Assembly: GCF_003752155.1 (NCBI RefSeq)
Contig: NZ_RJVG01000005.1
Span: 1-64,000 of the forward strand
DNA from: Mobilisporobacter senegalensis
Lineage (GTDB): Bacteria > Bacillota > Clostridia > Lachnospirales > Lachnospiraceae
Length of the DNA stretch: 64,000 nt
Direction: 5' to 3'
How positions within the stretch are numbered: the stretch's first letter is position 1; the number at the start of each line of letters is the position of its first letter. The notes under the pieces are model-generated. The model had not been told where the DNA came from. It worked only from the letters and a program-made list of their open reading frames with translations, and ran no database searches. Below are positions 14,951-23,934 of this stretch, one piece after another. The position numbers and the translations under genes are program-made.

Positions 14951-17677
14951 CTACGCCTTAATATCATACCTACTAAGCAGGTGTTCAAGTGTAATCTTTA
15001 TTCCTACACTTTCCAGTACTTCTTTTCTCTCAGCATAAAGCTTTTTTATTAAAACATATGCATCCTTTCCATAATGAATTTGATTATGGCAATTGCTACA
15101 TAGGGAAACAATATTTTCTTCCCTATCTAGCGAAACTTCAAATTCATCTGAAAATGCCATCGGAACAAGATGGTGCGGCTCTGTATATCTCTTATTAGAT
15201 TTCTTCCGAATAAAAGTAGGATGGGCTGCGTCAACTTCACATTTATAATGAGCGTGTGCCAGCGCATTAATCGCTGTTTGCCTATCTCTTGGATATGTTT
15301 TATGTCCGTTTGTATATACTGGTGCGGCCTTAGCTTTCGGCTCACCTGAGTATTCGAAATTATCTACTTTTCCAACATTAGCTAGCTTTAGTTCTTTAAT
15401 CAGGCTATTATCTTCCTGTTCTTCTGCTTCTGTATCGACAATATTATTCAGTTCTGGAAATAGTGCTGCCATTGCTTTTGCTAACTTAGGACGTAACTTC
15501 CATTCGAATCTGCTGTCCTCACGATATCTTCCCCAGAACGGAATTCTCCACCATACCTGTTTTCCACCATCACCATAGACCGGATCCAGTCCAAGTTCGT
15601 CTGCAATTCGTTTTGCTAAACTCACTACCGGTGAAATATATGAAGTTGGTGATACTCCGTCCTGAATACTCAAATCATAGCAAGACGTTGCATGATTATC
15701 CGCCAGGTAAAATCGCTTTAATAATTCAATATCCTCTGACTTGAAAATTTCCGAATTCTGAAGGAGCTCTTTCCATTGGCCAATTGTTATGCCAATATGA
15801 ACTACGTAATCACGTGGATATTCTCTATCTCTTTCGTCCTGCGCATCTTTCTCTGATTTTTCCACTTCAAAAGGTCTTCCGAAAGATGAATATAAAAAAT
15901 TACTGAAAATATGATTATTCCAGCTCTTCATTTCTGGTCTGCTTTTTTTCCATTTAACCAGCTTAATCTGCTTTGTCAGAATATCATCATCTGGTGAAAC
16001 CTGAATATCAAGTTTCTGCATGAAATAGTTAAGATGTTCATCTGAGAATATGCAGAGGTAATCTTCCGGGAAATATACTGCCAGTATCTTTCCTCTAAAT
16101 AAAGGAGCAAACTCACATTTCCGGATTGCATCCAAGTCTTTTTTCTCTCCATCCATACGAAGATACACAATCTGCTTCTTTATTTCCTGCAGTGCTTCGT
16201 CTGGATCCTCACCAAACTTCTTAGTACAGCGATACTTTTCCTCGGTATCTTCACCACTTTTTCCGTAATAAAGGCCAAACTTTGCTGATGTAGCACCATG
16301 AATATTTCCAAGGTCCTTTAACTCTGTTTCCAATCGATAACAGAAACTGCTCTTACTTCCCAAACCAACGACATATTCTTCCTTTTTCATATTCATGAGC
16401 TTGTTCATATTGAAGTCGTTTACAAACTTAACACGTAAATCTTCAAGTTCCTGTTCCCTTGGAAGTATCTCTGGCAATTTCTTCTGAAACTGCTTAATCA
16501 AGCTATTAATAATCTCAGCAGGCTGACCGGAAAGTAACGATATAATTTCGTCATCTTCCTGCTCTGTTGGAATAGCAACTCCAGGATTAGTCTTACCTGC
16601 AGTCGTATCCAGTAGGAAAATACCCATCTCCTTAGTAATAGGGAACAAATATCCCATGTTTCCAGAGCCATTCTTGTCAAATGGGCTATATTTATCTGGC
16701 TGCATCAATTTTAATTTATCCCAGTAGTCCTTTGGAGCAATTGCATGTGGAAAAACAAAATAATCTGTATCAACACGCCAACCTTCCTTTGTCCATGCAT
16801 CAGCTGAAAGTTCGCCCGGTCTGTCTGCTGTATAAGAATCTGTATTTGCAATACTAACTGCAGCTACGTGCTGTTTATATCCGTGAAATATTACATCACC
16901 CTTTTTAACTTCCTGCATACGTGTCCAGTGATGATTTTGAGTACCATCCTTTGCATATTTTGGTGCCCACAAGTATTCTCCGGTGCATTCCTCATCGAAA
17001 CTCTTGTTTTGGAATACATAGAAATACTGTGGGTTACCTATATTAGACACTATAGAATATGTAAAAGGAGCTGAGCTTCCTGTTTTTTTAGCCAAGCCTT
17101 GGCTTTCCATAAACTGAAGCTCTGAAAAAACATTTGCCTGATGCTTTCCTAACTCATACATCAAATCCGTTAGTTCTCTTGCCGTAACTGGTCTATTGTA
17201 GGCCCTTTGTAAAATTGTAATTGCCTCACGTCTAGTTTTAGGAACTTTACCTTTCTTATAATAGCCATCAAATGTGGTGCCACCAGTTTCTATTACTGAA
17301 AACAAGTAGGCCGATAGTTCTGATGTCACCTTACTAGGTCCTTGGACAGTCTTCAATCCATTTTTCCTCAAATGGTTATACCCAAGCTTTATATTATTGA
17401 ATTTTTCCTGCAGAGTAATCTCCATATATCTTCCGTAGTTTCCGTATTGGGTATCATCAATTACAAATTCGGTATCATCTATTTCATGTTCTTCTAATTC
17501 TACCTTGGTAGCTAAACATTTAAAACGGATCTTTCCAACAGGAGCACCAACATAGATATAGATTATATCTCCAACCTCAACATTGGTACTCTGCTTCCAG
17601 TCGATTTTATTTAATTTTTCAAAGGCACCTTCTACATCATAAGCACCAGTGTTACATGTAATAATCCATTCTGTCAT
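14951..17677 (-). CDS. EVE-EVE-McrB-like-HNH protein, probable modification-dependent nuclease
   Basis: This 908-aa multidomain protein opens with an EVE/PUA-like module (1-130: WIITCNTGAYDVEGAF, VGDIIYIYVG). A winged-helix-like stretch (145-210) and a second EVE-like module (215-360: YFYVFQNKSF, GEYLWAPKYA, VKKGDVIFHG) follow. A central region of unknown fold spans 400-600. Residues 620-740 read ITIGQWKELLQNSEIF and YGDGGKQVWWRIPFWGRY, like the segment found at the N-terminus of some McrB proteins. The C-terminus is HNH: EPHHLVP (833-839), NIVSLCSNCHNQIHYG (855-870). EVE domains read modified bases, so a type IV-like role is inferred. The AGGAGG site supports the start. Confidence 0.78.
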   Translation of the reverse strand: MTEWIITCNTGAYDVEGAFEKLNKIDWKQSTNVEVGDIIYIYVGAPVGKIRFKCLATKVELEEHEIDDTEFVIDDTQYGNYGRYMEITLQEKFNNIKLGYNHLRKNGLKTVQGPSKVTSELSAYLFSVIETGGTTFDGYYKKGKVPKTRREAITILQRAYNRPVTARELTDLMYELGKHQANVFSELQFMESQGLAKKTGSSAPFTYSIVSNIGNPQYFYVFQNKSFDEECTGEYLWAPKYAKDGTQNHHWTRMQEVKKGDVIFHGYKQHVAAVSIANTDSYTADRPGELSADAWTKEGWRVDTDYFVFPHAIAPKDYWDKLKLMQPDKYSPFDKNGSGNMGYLFPITKEMGIFLLDTTAGKTNPGVAIPTEQEDDEIISLLSGQPAEIINSLIKQFQKKLPEILPREQELEDLRVKFVNDFNMNKLMNMKKEEYVVGLGSKSSFCYRLETELKDLGNIHGATSAKFGLYYGKSGEDTEEKYRCTKKFGEDPDEALQEIKKQIVYLRMDGEKKDLDAIRKCEFAPLFRGKILAVYFPEDYLCIFSDEHLNYFMQKLDIQVSPDDDILTKQIKLVKWKKSRPEMKSWNNHIFSNFLYSSFGRPFEVEKSEKDAQDERDREYPRDYVVHIGITIGQWKELLQNSEIFKSEDIELLKRFYLADNHATSCYDLSIQDGVSPTSYISPVVSLAKRIADELGLDPVYGDGGKQVWWRIPFWGRYREDSRFEWKLRPKLAKAMAALFPELNNIVDTEAEEQEDNSLIKELKLANVGKVDNFEYSGEPKAKAAPVYTNGHKTYPRDRQTAINALAHAHYKCEVDAAHPTFIRKKSNKRYTEPHHLVPMAFSDEFEVSLDREENIVSLCSNCHNQIHYGKDAYVLIKKLYAERKEVLESVGIKITLEHLLSRYDIKA

Positions 17678-17772
17678 GTTGACCTCCTATAAATTTGTCA
17701 TTACTTAATATAAACTTTACAATTTAATGGAAAATCGTTATTTGAGTGAATACATCAATAAAACAGATATAT

Positions 17773-17982
17773 TCAATACATCCAATCTCTTATATTATTG
17801 TAATTGCTTTTCAATTTTGAATATTCCTTTTCTTCATTTGTACCTCTACGGTCATATATTTTTCTTTTATTATACAAATTATTTTGTTCACAATTAGAAG
17901 AATTCAACTCCTCAAGTCTAGATAACTCTTCAAGAATTTCTTCCTCTGTAAAAGCACTATGTTCTTTATCGAAGTTTTCCAT
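17773..17982 (-). CDS. Small acidic protein (69 aa), unknown
   Basis: A strong AAAGGTGG precedes the ATG. The N-terminal half is a glutamate-rich helix (FTEEEILEELSRLEELN); the rest is polar and basic (YNKRKIYDRRGTNEEKEY). No motif identifies it. It lies 26 bp after the helicase gene and 95 bp before the EVE-HNH gene on the same strand, so it may be an accessory or antitoxin-sized partner. Confidence 0.55.
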   Translation of the reverse strand: MENFDKEHSAFTEEEILEELSRLEELNSSNCEQNNLYNKRKIYDRRGTNEEKEYSKLKSNYNNIRDWMY

Positions 17983-18008
17983 TATCTCATACCACCTTTA
18001 AATATAAA

Positions 18009-20690
18009 CTATTCTATTCTAATTGTGTTTTTGCAGTATGGAAAATTAGTGCAGCCATAAAAAAGACCATATCTTCCTTTTCGTTTAACCATATAACCAC
18101 CGCATAATCTACATATGATTTGATTATCTAAAATTTCAATGTCATTTATAGTCTCGTCACAAAGTGGGAAGTTAGAGCATCCTAAAAACTTATTATGAGC
18201 AACACCATTTTCTCTTAAAACAAGATAGCCTTTTTGGCACTTTGGACAGTTGGGATTATCTTGTATTGTACTTCCATCCGTATCTAAAGTATTGGAAATA
18301 TTTTTATAATATTGTATCTCATCAATAAAAATAGATTCATCGATCATTGGTGCCAAAAGGTAAGTAATATTTTTAGTTCTAGTAATAGCAACATAGAACA
18401 ATCTTCGTTCTTCTGCATATGAAAAGTCATCCTTATCTGTCAAAACCAAAGAAAGAAGTGGGTCATCTGATATTTTATTTGGAAACCCTACTAACATGTT
18501 TTTTAGATTTATTACTATAACATTATCAGCTTCAAGGCCTTTAGACCTATGAACAGTTAGGAAATATATTCTTAGTTCTGGGTACTTCTTACATACTAAA
18601 TTTACCTCTTTAGACCTTTTTTGAATTTCAAACAGTTCACTATCTTTGAATATGTCAATATCAAAATTATTTCTTCCTAATAACATGATCTCAGAAGTTT
18701 CACCGAAATGATATACAATTTCTTCAATTGCTTGAGTCATTGCACTTTCGATTTTATCTCCAAATCTATAAATATGAACTGGATTACTATGATGTTTGTC
18801 CGAAATTAATTGCTTGTTTAATTGTTTGGGATTCTTCATTATAAAGTTTCCTGCTATATCAATTAATTCCTGGGAATTGCGATAAGTCTTCTCAATTTTT
18901 AGTAGTTCACTATATCCAAAATAATTTTTAAAGTTGGTAAATAGATCAATATCGCTTCCAGTAAATCGATAAATTGATTGCCAATCGTCACCTACAACCA
19001 TGACTCTGACGTTTGTTAAATCTCTTATTTCCTTTATAAGCTTATATCTACTCACTGATATATCTTGGTACTCATCAACAATTATATATTTTAACTCAAA
19101 GCCAACTTTTCTGTTCATAATTAAGTCTGTTGCTTCATTTATCATATCATTAAAATCAATCTGTTCTAAGTTCTTAAGATAATCTTGATAATGGAAGAAA
19201 ATAGGTTTTACTATAGATAAAAAAATGATTGTTCTATTCTGCATAAATATATTTTTATTTATAGCTTGTTCTTTTAATTTTTCAAAATCATCTATGCACA
19301 ATCCCCTGGATTTAAACAAACTAATAAATGAACAGATAAGCTTGTTAAACTCTTTGAAATATTTATCGCTTTGATCCCGATATAAAGTGTCAAAAATGGT
19401 ACTATAATCTACTTTTTTAAATTTCACATTATTTTGTTTAAGAATCTTCTCTAACTCAATTAGGAGCCTTCCGTTCTTATTATAATAAGAATAGGTTTCA
19501 ATAAGTTTTGTTCCATTTTCATTATGAATTTGCCTCTTCCAGGTTATCCCGTCAATATACTTTTGTTCTTCAACAGGGCTAAGCCATGGTGTTTTATAAT
19601 CCTCAGTAATACCAAAATGTTCCAAGTAAATATCGTAATCATTTAAATAAAAATCCGGTCTATATTTTTTACGATAAGGATCTTTAGTATCATATGGATA
19701 TTCTTTTTCGTAAGTATAATCTACGCCATTTAAATACAGAAAATTTGCGATAACAACTTCATCTAAACTCTTAACTCTTTCTCCATGAATAGTTTCCTTA
19801 TTTAACTTCAAATCATTAGTCTTTTGACTGATTTTGTGCTTTATAGTTTCAAGATCAATTCCCTTAGACTGATCATACACATCTCCAAGATTATCATAGT
19901 CTTGCATATTAACCGGTATATTGAAATACACACCAAAAAATTCAATGAGATTTTTTAGTTCATCAGCATTATTTGATATTTTATCTTTAAAGTAGGATTG
20001 AACCACCTTATCTAATTCTTCATTAACATCCGGTCTTTGCTTATTTGCTTGTGTAATTATCTCTAGACCTAACTTGTGAAATGTTTTAGCTTCCACACCA
20101 ATATTTAGTCTCTGATTTATGCGTTCTTGCATTTCATTAGCCGCTTTTCTAGTAAATGATATTAATAGTATTTCTTCAGGTTTTATTTTCTTTTTTTCAA
20201 CAAGGTACTTAACTTTAGCGGCTACCGTCAGTGTTTTACCACTTCCTGCTCCTGCTAGGACTAGATTGTTATCTTCATCAACAACTACAGCCATTCTTTG
20301 TTGTTGATCAAGTGACTTCCCATCAATATTATCAAATAAAACTTTACTATTAACTAATTCATCGTCAACAAAATGCTTGTTCCAATTTTGGACTAGTAAA
20401 TCTATATTATCGTATGTTTCTTTAAATAGTTCAATATCACTATTTTTAATTCTGCTATATATATGTTTTGAAACCTCATTCCTTAAAGGACCAAATTCTT
20501 CTTTTAGATTTTCTTTTATACTCCATCTAAAATAGTCCTTTCTTAACTCAACTATTTTATTATTGAATTTAGTTGATTGATTTATAGACTCCTGTATAAT
20601 TGGATCCTGTAAAATTCTTTTTTGTCTAATATATACATATACAATTAGGATTGAAATAATAATTAATAAAGCAATTGGCCATTCTGACAT
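18009..20690 (-). CDS. Membrane-anchored UvrD/helicase IV-like protein with zinc ribbons
   Basis: The ATG at 20690 follows GGGAG; an upstream TTG at 20714 is in frame but less likely. The 893-aa protein opens with one transmembrane helix (PIALLIIISILIVYVYI, residues 5-21). Superfamily 1 helicase motifs follow: AGAGSGKT (about 146), SFTRKAANEM, VDEYQDIS, GDDWQSIYRF, LTVHRSKGLEADNV and YVAITRTKN. An inserted block with VIANFLYLNG and YRPDFYLNDYDIYLEHFG looks like a PD-(D/E)xK-type fold. Two topoisomerase-type C4 zinc ribbons end it (CPKCQKGYL, CRLCGGYMVK). The soluble part resembles helicase IV; the membrane anchor and defence context are unusual. Confidence 0.85.
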   Translation of the reverse strand: MSEWPIALLIIISILIVYVYIRQKRILQDPIIQESINQSTKFNNKIVELRKDYFRWSIKENLKEEFGPLRNEVSKHIYSRIKNSDIELFKETYDNIDLLVQNWNKHFVDDELVNSKVLFDNIDGKSLDQQQRMAVVVDEDNNLVLAGAGSGKTLTVAAKVKYLVEKKKIKPEEILLISFTRKAANEMQERINQRLNIGVEAKTFHKLGLEIITQANKQRPDVNEELDKVVQSYFKDKISNNADELKNLIEFFGVYFNIPVNMQDYDNLGDVYDQSKGIDLETIKHKISQKTNDLKLNKETIHGERVKSLDEVVIANFLYLNGVDYTYEKEYPYDTKDPYRKKYRPDFYLNDYDIYLEHFGITEDYKTPWLSPVEEQKYIDGITWKRQIHNENGTKLIETYSYYNKNGRLLIELEKILKQNNVKFKKVDYSTIFDTLYRDQSDKYFKEFNKLICSFISLFKSRGLCIDDFEKLKEQAINKNIFMQNRTIIFLSIVKPIFFHYQDYLKNLEQIDFNDMINEATDLIMNRKVGFELKYIIVDEYQDISVSRYKLIKEIRDLTNVRVMVVGDDWQSIYRFTGSDIDLFTNFKNYFGYSELLKIEKTYRNSQELIDIAGNFIMKNPKQLNKQLISDKHHSNPVHIYRFGDKIESAMTQAIEEIVYHFGETSEIMLLGRNNFDIDIFKDSELFEIQKRSKEVNLVCKKYPELRIYFLTVHRSKGLEADNVIVINLKNMLVGFPNKISDDPLLSLVLTDKDDFSYAEERRLFYVAITRTKNITYLLAPMIDESIFIDEIQYYKNISNTLDTDGSTIQDNPNCPKCQKGYLVLRENGVAHNKFLGCSNFPLCDETINDIEILDNQIICRLCGGYMVKRKGRYGLFYGCTNFPYCKNTIRIE

Positions 20691-20807
20691 AAACTTAATC
20701 TCCCTTGGAGTCAAATAAATTTTTTGTATAATTCAAATATTGCCATAATATTATTTAAGTTACAATTTTTATCCATATATTATTAAAATTAGTCTGCTTA
20801 ATAATGG

Positions 20808-21392
20808 TTATCTATCCTTCCTTCTTTTTTTATCCTCATCATATGCAGCTAAAATTCTCTTGAATTCATCTGGGTTATCATTCTCACAATCCAGTTTTAT
20901 AACACGATCAGCGATAGGCTCTATTAAGTTTGGGCTGTACCAGGGTTCTTTTATGGTTAATAATACTATTTTTTTCGTTTTCTGACGTTCAATCATTTCC
21001 TTTAGCATCTGAATTTCTTTTTCGTTTTTAGTGACACTCACTATAGGCCAAATTATCATAAAGTCAAATTCGTAATCATCATATTTATCACTATTCATAT
21101 TTGTGGATATATTATCAAAGTAAATTGTAAGATCTAGTAGCTTCATTGCTTGCCCATACTTTTTTGGACCTTTGATTTCATATAGCCCTGCCCACCGGAA
21201 GAACTCATCCACCCCAGATTTTGTTGTATGTATTAAATTAACGAGACCTGTCAATTCACCTTGAGCGTTTAATGCTTTCAAAAGAGCTCTATGCTTATCC
21301 TTATCAGCGATACCACATAGAAGAAGTGATTTATCTGTTTCGCTACTTAAAAATTCTACAATTTGGTCATATGCTTTTTTTACATCGGTCAT
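20808..21392 (-). CDS. Unknown 194-aa protein beside the helicase
   Basis: GAAAGGAAG lies five bases before the ATG at 21392 (MTDVKKAYDQ); a longer in-frame start at 21434 lacks a ribosome site. The sequence looks alpha/beta: KSLLLCGIADKDKHRALLKAL resembles the first strand-helix of a P-loop fold but has no GxxxxGK motif, and FDFMIIWPIV and KKIVLLTIKEPW look like later core strands. It may be a degenerate ATPase-like or Rossmann domain. It is the first gene of the same-strand run reaching 12.4 kb. Confidence 0.55.
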   Translation of the reverse strand: MTDVKKAYDQIVEFLSSETDKSLLLCGIADKDKHRALLKALNAQGELTGLVNLIHTTKSGVDEFFRWAGLYEIKGPKKYGQAMKLLDLTIYFDNISTNMNSDKYDDYEFDFMIIWPIVSVTKNEKEIQMLKEMIERQKTKKIVLLTIKEPWYSPNLIEPIADRVIKLDCENDNPDEFKRILAAYDEDKKRRKDR

Positions 21393-21543
21393 TTTTTCTT
21401 CCTTTCGTGAAGTTTTAATAGGATAATTTTTCATTTATATTATACATTATGGGAAATATTTTGTCTAATATTTGGAAGTAATTTAATTTCCACTTTACAA
21501 TAAATAGACAGCAACCTGCACAAAAATCCTGTAATAATTCTAT

Positions 21544-21572
21544 TTTACAACTCCTCCTGTAACTTATATAAT
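21544..21572 (+). promoter_or_regulatory. Promoter of the 88-aa gene
   Basis: TTTACA (21544-21549), a 17-bp spacer and TATAAT (21567-21572) form a near-consensus sigma-A promoter 40 bp before the ribosome site at 21600-21605. Confidence 0.6.
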
Positions 21573-21612
21573 AATCTCGACAGACAAACTAAAATAAAAA
21601 GGAGGTATTAGT

Positions 21613-21879
21613 ATTTTTTCCATTCCAGAAAAACGTCTACTAAGTACTAGTTACTTTTTATTAATCCGGTCGGACGACTCATTTTATGAATTAAAATCTA
21701 AAAACACCGGTCACTGCTGGATTATTAAAAAACTCTCATCTATTTCATCCTTTCGTATTCAAGTATATCATAAACATTCTGCTGATATCCCATATTACCA
21801 CAAACAAAGAACTGTCCCTACTGTCAAAGCTGCTATTGACCTAATCATGTCTCATGATAACTATGTTCTTTCATACTAG
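21613..21879 (+). CDS. 88-aa protein with an apparent ATT start
   Basis: An open frame of 89 codons reads FSIPEKRLLSTSYFLLIRSD and continues with good codon use to DNYVLSY and a stop at 21879. AAAGGAGG lies seven bases before an ATT at 21613, and no ATG, GTG or TTG precedes the conserved-looking N-terminus. A near-consensus promoter lies upstream and a hairpin plus T-run downstream (21885-21924), so the unit looks expressed. The middle (GHCWIIKKLSSISSFRIQVY and PYYHKQRTVPTVKAAIDLI) suggests a small alpha/beta fold. The family is not recognised; it sits between the defence genes and the integration module. Confidence 0.6.
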   Translation: MFSIPEKRLLSTSYFLLIRSDDSFYELKSKNTGHCWIIKKLSSISSFRIQVYHKHSADIPYYHKQRTVPTVKAAIDLIMSHDNYVLSY

Positions 21880-21884
21880 TAAAT

Positions 21885-21924
21885 GGCCTACTCCCATTTC
21901 TGAAAGTAGACCACGCGATTTTTT
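21885..21924 (+). terminator. Hairpin and T-run after the 88-aa gene
   Basis: GGCCTACT and AGTAGACC (one mismatch) form a hairpin at 21885-21912, followed by GATTTTTT. It lies between the 88-aa gene and the convergent recombinase operon. Confidence 0.45.
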
Positions 21925-21944
21925 CGTAATTACTTGACACTTCT

Positions 21945-23513
21945 CTATAGCTCTATTTCGATTTCAACACTAGATTTAAACTTAACTGTAAGTTTATCAT
22001 CAAAGATCGTAACCTTATCAATAAGTCGCTTTACTAGCTGCTCATCATATTCACCCATCGCACTCGATTGCTCATTTAAATAGCTCGCCATATCCATAAT
22101 ACGTTGTCGTTTGCCTTCACGTTCTGCATTATCAATCAATGTGTTTTGCTTTAACTCCCGTAGGCGATATATTTCATCTGCCACTTCGTTATAATCCGCT
22201 TTAGTAGTAGCTAGCCTTAGAAGTTCGTTTTGCAGGTCATCTAACTTTGCATCAATATCATCGGTTGCCTTGTCATTCTCTTCATTTAACACTGTCTCAA
22301 TGTTGGCCTGCAAAGTTGTAAGGAAAGTACTCTTGTTTGCTAAGACCTCATTGATGGCTTTCACAACTGCTGCCTGAAGCACCTCTTCGTTTATTGTAGG
22401 TGAATTGCAGTCAGAACCCTTTTCCTCCAAGCGACTGACACATCTCCATACAATGGATCCGCACCCTCGATTATTCCAGTGTACTCGTCGGTATATTTCA
22501 CCACACCCCCCGCAAAAAACGATACTGGATAAAGCATACTTGCTGCTGTATACTCGCTTTTTTCCACTTTTACCTGTATGAAGGTTTGCTCGCCTTACCA
22601 TTTCTTCCTGCACCTGCATAAAAATTTCACGCGGGATAATGGGCTCATGGCTGTTCTCCACATAGTATTGCGGCACAATTCCGTTGTTGACCACTCTCTT
22701 CTTAGATAGGAAGTCGACAGTATAAGTCTTTTGTAGCAGCGCATCACCAATATACTTTTCATTCTGCAATATCTTTTTAACAGTTTCAGGTCTCCACCTT
22801 TGCTTTTTCGCTGCAGTTAGAATTCCGTCTGCCTCCAATCCCCGTGCTATTTGCAGAAGGCTTGCTCCTTCAAGATATTCTAGGTAGATACGCTTTACTA
22901 CTTCTGCTTCCTCAGGAACAATAATCAGTCGTTTGTTTTCATCTTTGGTATATCCTAAAAATCGATTATGATTAATTTGAATTTCACCTTGCTGGTAACG
23001 ATACTGAATGCCTAGTTTTACGTTTTGGCTTAGCGATTGACTTTCCTGTTGGGCTAAGGATGCCATGATCGTCAGCATAACCTCGCCTTTGGAGTCCATT
23101 GAATTTATGTTCTCTTTTTCAAAGAATACTGGTATGTTTTTATCCTTTAATTGACGGATGTACTTCAGACAATCGAGAGTGTTTCTGGCAAAACGGCTGA
23201 TTGATTTAGTAATAACCATATCGATTTTCCCTTCCATACACTCTTCAATCATGCGGTTAAATTCATCTCTCTTCTTTGTATTCGTTCCCGTAATACCGTC
23301 ATCAGCAAATATTCCAGCTAGTTCCCATTCATGATTGTTCTGTATGAAGTTTGTATAATGCTCTATTTGGACTTCATAGCTAGACGCCTGCTCATCGCTA
23401 TCAGTAGATACACGGCAGTATGCAGCAACACGAAGCTTTGGTTTTTCCTCTGTTTTCACATTATTGCCTATACGTACGCGTGCTGGGATAACCGTAACAC
23501 TTTTTTTATTCAT
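21945..23513 (-). CDS. Large serine recombinase (integrase) 1
   Basis: This 522-aa member of the large serine recombinase family starts with a resolvase domain ([15 protein letters not shown], nucleophile Ser36; [17 protein letters not shown]). A recombinase domain follows ([25 protein letters not shown]). A zinc ribbon ([25 protein letters not shown]) and a C-terminal coiled coil (about 400-470) complete it. It shares 8 bases with the end of the upstream gene, so the three recombinase-type genes are co-translated. It should catalyse integration or excision of the prophage. Confidence 0.93.
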   Translation of the reverse strand: MNKKSVTVIPARVRIGNNVKTEEKPKLRVAAYCRVSTDSDEQASSYEVQIEHYTNFIQNNHEWELAGIFADDGITGTNTKKRDEFNRMIEECMEGKIDMVITKSISRFARNTLDCLKYIRQLKDKNIPVFFEKENINSMDSKGEVMLTIMASLAQQESQSLSQNVKLGIQYRYQQGEIQINHNRFLGYTKDENKRLIIVPEEAEVVKRIYLEYLEGASLLQIARGLEADGILTAAKKQRWRPETVKKILQNEKYIGDALLQKTYTVDFLSKKRVVNNGIVPQYYVENSHEPIIPREIFMQVQEEMVRRANLHTGKSGKKRVYSSKYALSSIVFCGGCGEIYRRVHWNNRGCGSIVWRCVSRLEEKGSDCNSPTINEEVLQAAVVKAINEVLANKSTFLTTLQANIETVLNEENDKATDDIDAKLDDLQNELLRLATTKADYNEVADEIYRLRELKQNTLIDNAEREGKRQRIMDMASYLNEQSSAMGEYDEQLVKRLIDKVTIFDDKLTVKFKSSVEIEIEL

Positions 23514-23934
23514 TATCAGCTATCACCTCGCTTTCAATGAGGCTGTAGGCATATTCTGCTTGCGTAAAAGGATCATCATAAAGCTTTTTCGAGATAGGCG
23601 CAATAAATCTTAATTTAGGTATTACCATGCTTTTCATCTCAGGTTCACGTATTCTACCCAACATCTGAGCTCGTCTTAATCTCTCAGTTTCTGCTTGCTG
23701 AAAAATAGGTTCCTCAATGATTGGTGGATAGTACTCATCTCCTAGGTATCGTTTGTTTGTTAGCATGTTAGAAATTGTTGCATGACAGCGTTTAATACCT
23801 GCCCTATGTGCTGCATTTGCCAAGGAAAGCCCCGAAAGATAAGACTGATACAAAATCTTTACTTGTTCTGCTGCCATTTCATCAATCACAGCTTTTCCAT
23901 TTCTAATAATATATCCGTATGGGGTATGGCCCAT
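23506..23934 (-). CDS. Recombinase-domain protein lacking the catalytic domain
   Basis: This 142-aa protein corresponds only to the middle DNA-binding 'recombinase' domain of large serine recombinases ([37 protein letters not shown]). It has no resolvase domain, no catalytic serine and no zinc ribbon. It begins immediately after the stop of the upstream recombinase and overlaps the start of the next. That spacing argues for a maintained gene and not a fragment. It might steer the direction of recombination or bind att sites as a subunit. Confidence 0.85.
   Translation of the reverse strand: MGHTPYGYIIRNGKAVIDEMAAEQVKILYQSYLSGLSLANAAHRAGIKRCHATISNMLTNKRYLGDEYYPPIIEEPIFQQAETERLRRAQMLGRIREPEMKSMVIPKLRFIAPISKKLYDDPFTQAEYAYSLIESEVIADNE

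Noticed and set aside
23506-23934. Headless recombinase read as a pseudogene of a third full recombinase
   Set aside because: Its precise abutment upstream and overlap downstream, with an intact frame, favour a maintained short gene.
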